Source of the DNA: Microvirga arvi
GTDB taxonomy: Bacteria > Pseudomonadota > Alphaproteobacteria > Rhizobiales > Beijerinckiaceae
Length of the DNA: 64,000 nt
Assembly (NCBI RefSeq): GCF_016892765.1
Contig: NZ_JAFEMD010000009.1
Span: 62,001 to 126,000 of the forward strand
Direction of reading: 5' to 3'
The translations under genes were made by a program, and so were the position numbers. The notes beneath the pieces were generated by a model that saw only the letters and a list, made by a program, of their open reading frames with translations, did no database searches and was not told where the DNA came from. Of this stretch, positions 55,940 to 64,000 are shown piece by piece (position 1 is the stretch's first letter; the number at the start of each line of letters is the position of its first letter).

Positions 55940-57748
55940 TCAGACCGCTTCTTCCCAGCTCCGGCTCAGGCGCACGGCCGAGTTGATGAGACCGACCATG
56001 GAATAGGTTTGGGGGAAGTTGCCCCACAGCTCCCCGGTCGTGAAATCCGCATCCTCGGAGAAGAGGCCGAAGGAGTTGCGCAGGCTCAGGATGTGCTCGA
56101 ACAGCTCCTTTGCCTCCTCCTTGCGTCCGATGGCGCTCAGGGCGTCCACGTACCAGAAGCCGCAGATCATGAAAGCCGTGTGCATGAGCCCGAAATCGTC
56201 TTCCACATCATACCGCAGCAGCAGGTCGCCGCGCCGCAGCTTCGTCCCCACGGCCTCCACGGTGGCGATGAAGCGCGGATCGTCCGGCTTCACGAAATCC
56301 AGCTCGGCCAGGAGGAGAAGCGTCGCGTCGAGATCCTCGCCGTCGAAGGAGGAGACGAAGGTTCCCGTTGTCGGATTGTACGCCCGCTCGTTGATGACCC
56401 GGTGCATGTGCTCGGCATTCTCGCGCCAGAAGGAAGCCCGGTCTTCGCGGCCCATCGCTTCGGCGATCTTGATGAGCCGGTCGCAGGCGGCCCAGCACAT
56501 CACGCTCGGAAAGGTGTGCACAGCCGCCTTGGTGCGCAGCTCCCAGGGGCCCGCATCGGGCTGGTCGAAGACCTCGATCGCCCGCTGCCCCAGCTTTTCC
56601 AGATGGGAGAACAGGGCCCGGTTGCCGGTGCGGATCAGGCGCTTGTCCAGGAAGGCGTGGACCGAGGCTAGAACGATGCTGCCATAGGCATCGTTCTGGA
56701 TCTGCGTATAGGCCGCGTTGCCGACGCGCACGGGCCCCATCCCGCGATACCCTGCTAGGGCCGTTGCTTCCCGCTCCTCGAGATCGGGGGAGCGCGTGAT
56801 GCTGAACAGCGGCGGCATGTCCTTCTGGTTAGGGATAGCCTCCATGTCGTCGACGATGTTGGTGATGTAGGTGAGGTATTCCTCCATCGTTTTCGTGGTG
56901 CCGAGCCGGTTGAGGGCCTGGATCACGAAATAGGCGTCGCGCAGCCAGCAATAGCGGTAATCCCAGTTGCGCTTCGTGTGCGGCGCCTCCGGCACTGAGG
57001 TGGTCAGCGCCGCCACGATGGCGCCCGTCTCCTCATAGTTGCACAGCTTGAGCGTGATCGCGGCGCGGATCACTTCCTCCTGCCAGTCGAAGGGAATGGA
57101 CAAAGAGCGTACCCAGTCGCGCCAGAAATCGACGGTGCTGTCGAGGAAGGCACGGGATGTGGAATCCGTTTCGGAGCGAAGCGGCTCGTCCTCCCCGAAG
57201 AAGAAGGACATCGGCCGGTCCACCACGAAAGGCCGCTCGTCCTGCACGTAGGACACGGATGCATCGGTGGTGAGCCTCAGCGAATAGGCCGGTCCGACGA
57301 AGCGCAGATGGTTGCTGCCGCGGGTCAGGTTCGGCGGGCAACCGCCCCAGTCGTAATGGGGCCGCAGCCGCACGCGGATGCGCGGGCGCCCCTTCAGCGG
57401 CTGGACCCGGCGGATCAGCATCGGCGGGCGGAAGGTGCGGTCGTAATGCTTGAAGCGCGGCGCAAAATCGGTGACTTCCAGAATGTTACCAAAGGAATCC
57501 GTCATGCGGGACACGAGCACGGCCGTGTTCTCGAGATAGCTCTGCTCGCAAGAGACGATGCCGACCATGTCGATGGCAAAGACCCCCTTCTGGTCCGCAT
57601 CGCTCCCGCCTTCAGGGCTGTCGAGCAGGGCGGAGAAGACCGGGTCACCGTCGAAGCGGGGAAAGCAGCTCCAGACGATCTGCGCGCGGCGATCCACCAG
57701 CGCCGAAATCGTGCAATTGCCGATGACGGCAAGGTCCAATGAACTCAT
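55940..57748 (-). CDS. Glycoside hydrolase family 15 (glucoamylase/trehalase-like)
   Basis: 602 residues. The GH15 catalytic domain has NWDYRYCWLRDAYF (261-274) and the C-terminal GELWGNFPQTYSMVGLINSA with its general-base Glu. Bacterial relatives beside ots genes hydrolyse trehalose; this one is next to otsB, so trehalase activity is inferred, but glucoamylase remains possible. No signal peptide is visible, so it is probably cytoplasmic. ATG 57748 (12 bases after AGAGG) lies 2 bases after the otsB stop; ATG 57760, in frame, would overlap otsB. Confidence 0.9.
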   Translation of the reverse strand: MSSLDLAVIGNCTISALVDRRAQIVWSCFPRFDGDPVFSALLDSPEGGSDADQKGVFAIDMVGIVSCEQSYLENTAVLVSRMTDSFGNILEVTDFAPRFKHYDRTFRPPMLIRRVQPLKGRPRIRVRLRPHYDWGGCPPNLTRGSNHLRFVGPAYSLRLTTDASVSYVQDERPFVVDRPMSFFFGEDEPLRSETDSTSRAFLDSTVDFWRDWVRSLSIPFDWQEEVIRAAITLKLCNYEETGAIVAALTTSVPEAPHTKRNWDYRYCWLRDAYFVIQALNRLGTTKTMEEYLTYITNIVDDMEAIPNQKDMPPLFSITRSPDLEEREATALAGYRGMGPVRVGNAAYTQIQNDAYGSIVLASVHAFLDKRLIRTGNRALFSHLEKLGQRAIEVFDQPDAGPWELRTKAAVHTFPSVMCWAACDRLIKIAEAMGREDRASFWRENAEHMHRVINERAYNPTTGTFVSSFDGEDLDATLLLLAELDFVKPDDPRFIATVEAVGTKLRRGDLLLRYDVEDDFGLMHTAFMICGFWYVDALSAIGRKEEAKELFEHILSLRNSFGLFSEDADFTTGELWGNFPQTYSMVGLINSAVRLSRSWEEAV

Positions 57749-57749
57749 G

Positions 57750-58532
57750 TCAACAATCATCCTCTTTGAAAGGCAGAGATCCTTCTAGAGCCCATGTGGA
57801 CAGGCAATGTCGCAAATCCGCAGGCGTTCCAAGACGCACCTGGGCAATGGTCTCGCCTGCACCGATGCGCACCGACAGGCCGCCATGGGCATTCACGGTC
57901 TTGAACCCGTTCTCGTCGGTCAAGTCATCCCCTACGAAGATCGGACGCCTTCCCTTATAGGGAGGCTCGTGCAGGAACCGCTCGATCACCTTGCCCTTCC
58001 CGGCCGCCGAGGGAAGGATTTCTGCCACAGCTTTGCCGTGCTGAACACGGTAATCGCTGCCCAAAGCCTCGATGGCCGCATGGGCGGTGGCGAGAGCGAA
58101 CTCCTTCTCATGCGGAGCGAGCCGCCAGTGAATGGCGACGGAGCAGCCCTTGTCCTCGATGAGAATTCCCTCCTTGTCCGCCACGATCCTGCCCAGGCGC
58201 TCCACCATGTCGCGCAGGGCAGGATGATCGTCCGGGTCGCACATGGACAGCGTTCCGGAGATGCGCTGCTCGAGCCCGTGAAGGCCGGCCATGTCGAACT
58301 CGTGCGGCACGAATCGCCCGTCGAGGAACGCGATGGGGCGCCCGCTGATGATGGCGAGCGCGCCGCCGAGCCGCTCTTGCAGCTTCGTGAGAACCTCCGG
58401 CAAACCCGGATCGACCGTGACCGCGTCGGGCCGGTCGACGATGTCGACGAGGGTTCCGTCGAAATCGAGGAAGAGAGCATAGCCTCCATTCTTCGCCGGC
58501 ATATGTCCTTGCTTTGCTGAGATCTCACGCAT
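57750..58532 (-). CDS. otsB: Trehalose-6-phosphate phosphatase
   Basis: 260 residues, HAD superfamily: FLDFDGTLVDIV (nucleophile Asp), ISGRPIAFLD and FVGDDLTDENGFKTV (C-terminal Asp pair). Removes the phosphate from trehalose-6-phosphate. It overlaps otsA by 8 bases and is followed by GH15. Confidence 0.95.
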   Translation of the reverse strand: MREISAKQGHMPAKNGGYALFLDFDGTLVDIVDRPDAVTVDPGLPEVLTKLQERLGGALAIISGRPIAFLDGRFVPHEFDMAGLHGLEQRISGTLSMCDPDDHPALRDMVERLGRIVADKEGILIEDKGCSVAIHWRLAPHEKEFALATAHAAIEALGSDYRVQHGKAVAEILPSAAGKGKVIERFLHEPPYKGRRPIFVGDDLTDENGFKTVNAHGGLSVRIGAGETIAQVRLGTPADLRHCLSTWALEGSLPFKEDDC

Positions 58533-60759
58533 CGGCCGCCGCCCGCCGCCGTCCCTTGGCGATCAGCCGCCTGATCCGCTGCTGCTTGCGCAGACGCGAT
58601 GCGGACAGCAGCATCTGCCCGGCCCAGCGATAGACATTGCGCTCCTTGACCTGATCGCGCATCAGCCGCATCCGCTCGCGCTGCTCGGGCTGTGCCATGG
58701 TCAGGGCGCGGTTGATGGCCTCGCCCATGGCATGGGCATTGTAGGGGTTGACGATCAGAGCCTCCGACAGCTCGCGGGAGGCGCCTGCGAAGGCCGAGAG
58801 GATGAGCACGCCCTGCTCATCGTCGCGGGCGGCCACGAACTCCTTGGCCACGAGGTTCATGCCGTCGTGAAGGCTCGACACGATGCACAGATCCGCAGCG
58901 CGGAAGAGTTCGAAGACTTCGTCGGGCTCGTGATGACGGATGAGAAGCTTGATGGGCTCGTATCCGTTGCCGCCATATTTCTCATTGATCTCGCGAGACA
59001 GGGCCTCCGCCTCCTCCTGGAGCAGACGGTAATTGGCGAGCTTGCTGCGCGTCGGAGCCGCAACCTGCACGAAGGTGAAGTTGCCCCGCCATTCGGGATG
59101 CTCGCCGATCAGGGCATCGATCGCCTGCATGCGGTCGAGGATGCCCTTCGTATAGTCGAAGCGTTCGATGCCGACGCCGATGCGCATGTCCGGCGACAGG
59201 CCGAGGCGCTCCCGCACGATCCGGCGGCATTCCTCCACCGGCTTCTGCCCCTCCATGGCCGTCGGCGGCCATTCGATGGAGATCGGGTAGGGGCGGATCA
59301 GGGTTTCCTCCCCGCCGAAGAACACCGAGTCCTTTTCCCGGTCGATGCGGCTTTCCACGAAGGAATCGACCGAGTCCAGGAAGTTGTTGCAATGGGCCTG
59401 GGTGTGGAAGCCGAGGATCGAGGAACCGAGCAGCCCGTCGATGATCTCCTCCCGCCAGGGGCAGATGCCGAAGGTCTCGGCGTTGGGCCAGGGAATGTGC
59501 CAGAAGGTGACGATGGTCGCCTGGGGCAGCCGGTCGCGGATCATGCGCGGCAGAAGCGCGAAATGATAATCCTGCACCAGGATGATCGGGTCCTCGCGCT
59601 TGGCTTCAGTCACGATCGCATCGGCGAACTTCTCGTTCACCGAGCGGTAGAGCTGCCAGTCCGCCTCGCGGAAAATCGGACGCACGAAGGCGATGTGGCA
59701 GAGCGGCCAGAGGCCCTCGTTGGCGGCACCGTAGTAATAGCCGTCCTGCTCCTCTTCCGAGAGCCAGACCCGGCGCAGGCTGTAGGATGGGTGATTCGGC
59801 GGAACGGGCACCCGGTCGTTGGCATCCACCGTCTCCCGGTCCGCAGTGCCGCTGCCATGGGCGACCCAGGTGCCGCCGCAGGCGCGCACCACCGGCTCCA
59901 GGGCCGAGACGAGGCCGCTTGCGGGGATCTGGAGCGAAATCTCCCCACTCTCGGTGCGGTTATGGATGTAGGGCTCGCGGTTCGACACCACGATGACCTC
60001 GGAGCCGGACAATTCGTTGGCGAGCGCAGCCCTCAAGGTGTCCGGACTCCAATCCGTGTGCGCGGCATCGATCGTCCGCCGGGAAGACTCCAGTTCCTGG
60101 AGCACGTCTCGAATCTCCTGGCCGAGAGGAATGATGTTTTCCTCGACCTGTGGCTGCGCATTGCCCGCGCGGGCGCTCTCCAGCGCCTGCCGGATCGAGG
60201 CGAGCCACCGCCGCATGATGAAGGCCGCGATCATGGCCGCCAAGGCCGCCGCCCCGAAGGCGACGCCTGCCAGGGCCAGGAACAGGTAGTTTCTCGCCTC
60301 CCCTCCCCGCTGATCGGCATAGCTCAGGTCGTGCAGGACGACGAGGTGCCCCGACCGCCCGCCGGCATTCAGCGGAAAGGAGCTGACTAGGATGTTATGG
60401 TCCTGGTTCCTGACGGTGGAGAAGCTCTCCGCATCGGAGCGGGACGCCTCCGCACAGGAGAAGGATTTGGGCATGCTGGCCGTCGGGAAGCGCAGCTCCT
60501 GACCGTCGCAATAGCCGATGGCCATCACGCGCTCGTCGGAGGCGATCCGCTCGAACAGGCCGGACACCTGCTGAGCGTCATTGCGCACGAGAAGTCCCGT
60601 GACCTGGTCACGGACGGAGTTGAACACCAGACGTGATCGCAGTTCGACGTCGCGGCGCGACCATTGCTCTACGAAGGATGTCGCAAAGGGCAGCACCGCC
60701 AGGATGACGATGCCTGCCACCAGCAATGCGATGCCGCCGAAGCGGAGGATGATCCTCAA
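58525..60759 (-). CDS. otsA: Trehalose-6-phosphate synthase with N-terminal membrane sensor-like module
   Basis: 744 residues, far beyond the usual 460-500. Residues 5-27 and about 158-183 are membrane helices; between them is a periplasmic region of about 130 residues, followed by a HAMP-like linker (184-235). The GT20 catalytic domain starts near 254 ([12 protein letters not shown]) and carries [25 protein letters not shown], and [10 protein letters not shown]. It makes trehalose-6-phosphate from UDP-glucose and glucose-6-phosphate, here anchored to the inner membrane. First gene of the operon. Confidence 0.93.
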   Translation of the reverse strand: MRIILRFGGIALLVAGIVILAVLPFATSFVEQWSRRDVELRSRLVFNSVRDQVTGLLVRNDAQQVSGLFERIASDERVMAIGYCDGQELRFPTASMPKSFSCAEASRSDAESFSTVRNQDHNILVSSFPLNAGGRSGHLVVLHDLSYADQRGGEARNYLFLALAGVAFGAAALAAMIAAFIMRRWLASIRQALESARAGNAQPQVEENIIPLGQEIRDVLQELESSRRTIDAAHTDWSPDTLRAALANELSGSEVIVVSNREPYIHNRTESGEISLQIPASGLVSALEPVVRACGGTWVAHGSGTADRETVDANDRVPVPPNHPSYSLRRVWLSEEEQDGYYYGAANEGLWPLCHIAFVRPIFREADWQLYRSVNEKFADAIVTEAKREDPIILVQDYHFALLPRMIRDRLPQATIVTFWHIPWPNAETFGICPWREEIIDGLLGSSILGFHTQAHCNNFLDSVDSFVESRIDREKDSVFFGGEETLIRPYPISIEWPPTAMEGQKPVEECRRIVRERLGLSPDMRIGVGIERFDYTKGILDRMQAIDALIGEHPEWRGNFTFVQVAAPTRSKLANYRLLQEEAEALSREINEKYGGNGYEPIKLLIRHHEPDEVFELFRAADLCIVSSLHDGMNLVAKEFVAARDDEQGVLILSAFAGASRELSEALIVNPYNAHAMGEAINRALTMAQPEQRERMRLMRDQVKERNVYRWAGQMLLSASRLRKQQRIRRLIAKGRRRAAADA

Positions 60760-60943
60760 AATGCTCAGTTCCTCAAGAAGACCGACAGCGTCATCGAAGC
60801 GGTCGAGCCCTCGCGGTGGACAAGGTTTCTTCGATGGAAGGCCGCAGGCAGGACGCGGCCTTCGCCCCTGTTATGGGTTTGCTTGCGGAACTTTCCAGGC
60901 TTGAGCGCGGCTGGATGGAGGTTCAGACGGGAATTCAAATGAA

Positions 60944-60978
60944 AACCGCGGCCGGTGCTGTCTGCACCGGCCGCGGTT
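60944..60978. terminator. Terminator downstream of type I secretion genes
   Basis: A perfect 15-bp stem (AACCGCGGCCGGTGC) with 5-nt loop; on the minus strand it is followed by TTTTCATTT, 23 bases after the HlyD-like stop. The rest of the roughly 240 bases to otsA holds the otsA promoter but no gene I can support. Confidence 0.85.
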
Positions 60979-61000
60979 CATCAGGATATGAAACGAGGGA

Positions 61001-62326
61001 TCAATGCTCGCGGAAGGCGCGGGCGATCTGCTCCTGCATGGGCTTGAAGAAGTACTCGAACGGCGTGCGCTCGTTGACCTCGACGAAGACTTCGGCCTGC
61101 ATGCCTGCAATGAGGTGCAGGTTTTCGAGCTTCTTGATCTCGTGCTGCGGCAGCTCGATCCGGATCGTATAGAAGGTGGTGCCGGTCTGCTGGTCCCGCG
61201 ACACGTCCGCTGAAATGCGACTGACGGAGCCGTGCAGGTCCGGCATGTTGCGCGCGTTGGAGGCGTGGACCTTCACCGTGGCCTTCTGTCCGAGCTTCAC
61301 CTGATCGATCTCGTTCGGGAGAACCTTGGCTTCGAGCTCGAGCTTGTCGTTCACCGGAACAATGTTCATCACCGGCTCCGCCGGCGAGATCACGCCGCCG
61401 ATGGTGTGGACGTTGAGCTGGTGGACATAGCCGTCGCTGGGCGCACGGATGTCGATGCGCTTGAGCTGGTCTTCCGCTGCCACGCGCCGCTCGGTGTACT
61501 CGGCGACCTTGCCCTGGATCTCGCGCAGCTCCTGCATCGCCTCGGCGCGCATCTGCTCATCGATCTGGATGATCTGGAACTCGGTCTCGGCGATGCGGCT
61601 CTCGGACTGAGCGACGGCTGCGATGAGCTGGCCGCGCTGGCCTTCGATGCTGGCGGCATCGCGCTCCAGCGCGTTCAGGCGCGTGAGCGGGACCAGGTTT
61701 TTCTGATAGAGGTCGCGAACGCCCTTCAGTTCGTCCACGATCAGCTCGGCTTCGCGGACTTTCGCCTGCTGCTGAGCCTTCAGGCCCGTGATCTCGTCCC
61801 GGGACTGGGTGATGCGCTTCTTGAGCTGGTCCTTCTGCGCGTCCCGCGAGGCGCGGCGTGCCGTGAACAGCGTCCGCTCGGAGGACATGATCTTCTGAAC
61901 GGCCGGTTCATTGAGCCGGCTGGCGAATTCAGGCGGCATCAGGACTTCGGACAAGCCGTCACGCTCCGCCTCGAGGCGAGCCTGGCGGCCGAGATATTCA
62001 TCGAGCTGCTTCGACACGACCTGCATGTTGGCGCGGGTCACCGTCTCGTCCAGGCGGACCAGGAGATCGCCCTGGGAGACGCGATCCCCTTCCTTGACCT
62101 TCAGCTCGCCGACGATGCCGCCGGTCGAGTGCTGGATCTTCTTGACGCTGGTATCGACCACGAACTGGCCGCCGGCCACCACAGCGCCGGACAGGGTCGA
62201 GGTGGCGGCCCACAGGCCGATCGTGCCGCCGAACAGGGCGATCAGGGTCACGCCCGCAACGGCGGACTGGCGCAGGATCCGCTGATGCACAGAGGGCTTC
62301 TTCTCGGGAGCTTGAATGACCAACAT
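61001..62326 (-). CDS. Type I secretion membrane-fusion protein (HlyD/PrsE-like)
   Basis: 441 residues. One membrane helix near 20-45, then a lipoyl-like half (VKEGDRVSQGDLLVRLDETV), a long coiled coil (about 100-280, Gln/Arg/Glu-rich), the second lipoyl half (RIDIRAPSDGYVHQLNVHTIGGVISPAEPV) and a C-terminal beta domain. It bridges the exporter and an outer-membrane TolC-type channel, not in the window. Its start is directly after the ABC exporter stop (ATG 62326, adjacent to 62327). Probable PrsE-like exoprotein export. Confidence 0.93.
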   Translation of the reverse strand: MLVIQAPEKKPSVHQRILRQSAVAGVTLIALFGGTIGLWAATSTLSGAVVAGGQFVVDTSVKKIQHSTGGIVGELKVKEGDRVSQGDLLVRLDETVTRANMQVVSKQLDEYLGRQARLEAERDGLSEVLMPPEFASRLNEPAVQKIMSSERTLFTARRASRDAQKDQLKKRITQSRDEITGLKAQQQAKVREAELIVDELKGVRDLYQKNLVPLTRLNALERDAASIEGQRGQLIAAVAQSESRIAETEFQIIQIDEQMRAEAMQELREIQGKVAEYTERRVAAEDQLKRIDIRAPSDGYVHQLNVHTIGGVISPAEPVMNIVPVNDKLELEAKVLPNEIDQVKLGQKATVKVHASNARNMPDLHGSVSRISADVSRDQQTGTTFYTIRIELPQHEIKKLENLHLIAGMQAEVFVEVNERTPFEYFFKPMQEQIARAFREH

Positions 62327-64000
62327 TTAACCAACCTCTCGCAGGTTAGCAGCCTGGGCGGCCGGCGCCTGCTGCGGGCGCACGGGGGCCGGCGCCGCAT
62401 TGCGTTTCATGACGGATTGCAGGACCTCGTCGCGCGGGCCGACGGCCTTGATCCGACCCTCTTCCATGATGGCGACCTGATCGACCTGGCCGAGAGCGGC
62501 CGGGCGGTGCGTGATGACGACCACGACGCCGCCACGCTTCCTCACTGACAGGATCGCCTGGTTCAGAGCCTCGTCGCCGGCGCCGTCGAGGCTGGCATTC
62601 GGCTCGTCGAGCACGACCAGGAACGGGTTGCCATAGAGGGCGCGAGCAAGCGCCACGCGCTGGCGCTGGCCACCCGACAGGGAGGCTCCGCCTTCGCCGA
62701 TGCGGGTGTCGTAGCCGTCGGACAGGTTGAGGATGAGCTCATGGGCGCCCGCCGTCTGCGCCGCGGCGATGACATCGTCCGGCTTCGCATCGGGCTGGAA
62801 GCGGGCGATGTTCTCGGCGATGGTGCCTTCGAAGAGCTCCACGTCCTGCGGCAGGTAGCCGATGTTCCGGCCGAGCGGATCCGGCTCCCACTGGTCGAGG
62901 GCCGCGCCGTCGAGGCGGATCTCGCCGCGCAGGGTCGGCCACACGCCGACGAGGGCGCGGGCGAGCGTCGACTTGCCCGAGGCGCTGGGACCGATGAGAC
63001 CCAGCCCCTGGCCCGCCTGGAGCTGGAAGCTGGCAGCCTGGACGATCGGCAGCGGGGCGCCCGGGGCGCCGACATAGACCTCGTCGAGCAGGAGGGTCGA
63101 CTTCGGCGCGGGCAGCGGCATGCGCTGACCCTGGGCCGGCACGAGCGACATGATGTGCGCGAGGCGGCGATAGGCCTGGCGGGAGGCGGTGAAGCCCTTC
63201 CAGTGCGCCACCGCGATTTCGATCGGCGCCAGGGCGCGGGACATCAGGATCGAGCCCGCGATCATCAGGCCGCCCGACATCTGGCCCTGGATGACGTAAT
63301 AGGCGCCAAGACCGAGAACGGCCGATTGGAGCACCATGCGGAAGACCTTGGCGAAGGCACTGATGCCGGCAGACGATTCGCTGGCCATCAGGCCGTCGTT
63401 GACGTGGCGGACATGCACTGCGTCATAGCGCTTGGCGAGGAAGCCCAGCATGCCGTTGGCGCGGATGGCCTCCGCATTGCGGCGGCTGGTTTCGGCGATG
63501 GCATGACGCTCGGCGCCGCTCTTCGTCACCTCGTAGGACGGGCCCTTGCTCTTGGCATCCGTGTAGATGGTCAGGAAGATGATGACGACACCGCCCGCGA
63601 CCGACAGGACGCCGATTCCGGGATGGATCATGAAGCAGCCGATGAGGAAGATCGGCATGAAGGGCATGTCGAAGAGGGCTGTGGGACCTAAGCTCGAGAG
63701 GAAGCCGCGGATCGTGTCGAGATCCCGGATCGGCTGCATGCTCTCCGCCTGCTTGGCGCCCTTCAGCGGCATCGTGGCCACCAGGTCGAACACCCGGTGA
63801 GACAGGAGTTCGTCGAAGCGGGCGCCGATGCGCGCCAGCATCCGGCTGCGGATCATGTCGAGGCTGCCCGAGAGGGCAAAGGCCGCAAGGGTGATCAAGG
63901 AGAGGCCGATCAGGGTGGCGATGTTGCGGCTCGACAGCACCCGGTCGTAAACCTGGAGCATGTAGATGGAGCCCGTGAGGGCCAGAAGGTTCACCACCGC
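62327..64000 (-). CDS. Type I secretion ABC transporter (PrsD-like), 5' truncated by window edge
   Basis: The frame is open to the last base, so the N-terminus lies beyond the window; the GTG near 63997 is internal. A transmembrane domain (MLQVYDRVLSSRNIATLIGLSL ...) precedes an ATPase domain with Walker A LIGPSASGKSTLARAL, Q-loop YLPQDVELFEGTI, signature LSGGQRQRVALARAL and Walker B LVVLDEPNASLD. It powers export of repeat-type proteins with the HlyD-like adaptor downstream. Confidence 0.93.
   Translation of the reverse strand, partial: AVVNLLALTGSIYMLQVYDRVLSSRNIATLIGLSLITLAAFALSGSLDMIRSRMLARIGARFDELLSHRVFDLVATMPLKGAKQAESMQPIRDLDTIRGFLSSLGPTALFDMPFMPIFLIGCFMIHPGIGVLSVAGGVVIIFLTIYTDAKSKGPSYEVTKSGAERHAIAETSRRNAEAIRANGMLGFLAKRYDAVHVRHVNDGLMASESSAGISAFAKVFRMVLQSAVLGLGAYYVIQGQMSGGLMIAGSILMSRALAPIEIAVAHWKGFTASRQAYRRLAHIMSLVPAQGQRMPLPAPKSTLLLDEVYVGAPGAPLPIVQAASFQLQAGQGLGLIGPSASGKSTLARALVGVWPTLRGEIRLDGAALDQWEPDPLGRNIGYLPQDVELFEGTIAENIARFQPDAKPDDVIAAAQTAGAHELILNLSDGYDTRIGEGGASLSGGQRQRVALARALYGNPFLVVLDEPNASLDGAGDEALNQAILSVRKRGGVVVVITHRPAALGQVDQVAIMEEGRIKAVGPRDEVLQSVMKRNAAPAPVRPQQAPAAQAANLREVG

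Noticed and set aside
58732..60390. Plus-strand open frame of 552 codons across otsA
   Set aside because: Antisense shadow of a clear GT20 enzyme; composition and lack of recognisable domains fit codon-bias artefact.

Overview
The window is high-GC chromosomal DNA from an alphaproteobacterium, most likely a member of the Hyphomicrobiales near Methylobacteriaceae (Microvirga-like). This rests on family recognition: HWE-type histidine kinase, PrsDE-type secretion, XylX/XylA-like pentose enzymes, a TPP riboswitch ahead of thiBPQ, a membrane-anchored OtsA, and long antisense open frames typical of GC-rich codon use. I saw no rRNA, tRNA, CRISPR array, phage or complete insertion sequence, so this looks like a largely stable chromosome segment.

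Layout. 1-8.8 kb: the end of a YihY/BrkB membrane protein, two small conserved proteins, the stress operon prkA-yeaH-spoVR (minus strand), a gene-poor stretch holding a decayed zinc alcohol dehydrogenase, and a second YihY/BrkB gene. 8.8-14.1 kb: catalase, HlyU-like protein, a DUF6152-like secreted protein with a small membrane protein, a lytic transglycosylase with a SPOR-like tail, and an unknown acidic protein. 14.1-22.6 kb: an aldehyde dehydrogenase/FAH pair (Weimberg-type pentose oxidation), a LOG-family protein, a rhodanese-ChrB fusion with chromate transporter ChrA, an atypical SDR with a DapA-like aldolase, and a 57-residue protein. 22.6-32.8 kb: PEP carboxylase, an Hsp70-like ATPase, Tex, and the TPP-riboswitch-controlled thiamine transporter ThiBPQ.

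33-46.4 kb is an amino-sugar and peptidoglycan salvage island. A nag operon (BadF-type kinase, GntR regulator, SIS-domain deaminase, NagA) faces a peptide-type ABC transporter operon (binding protein, two permeases, acetyltransferase, no ATPase). Divergent from the transporter lie anmK, a serine hydrolase, murQ and a second BadF-type kinase. A PfkB sugar kinase follows after a repeat-bearing gap. Together these would import and dismantle anhydromuropeptides or amino sugars to fructose-6-phosphate.

46.4-64 kb: an orphan HWE histidine kinase, release factor 3, a large secreted peptidoglycan-binding protein apparently split by a frameshift, a tiny transcription unit with a perfect 16-nt anti-16S Shine-Dalgarno sequence, a trehalose/glucose operon (otsA-otsB-GH15-glk-aspartoacylase family), and a type I secretion pair (HlyD-like adaptor and an ABC exporter cut by the right edge).

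The observations I rate highest are the super-Shine-Dalgarno mini-gene at 53.5 kb, the frameshifted secreted protein at 50.3 kb, the shared operator-like motifs in the muropeptide island, the ATPase-less transporter, the OtsA fused to a membrane sensor-like module, and the internally deleted dehydrogenase relic at 7.0 kb.
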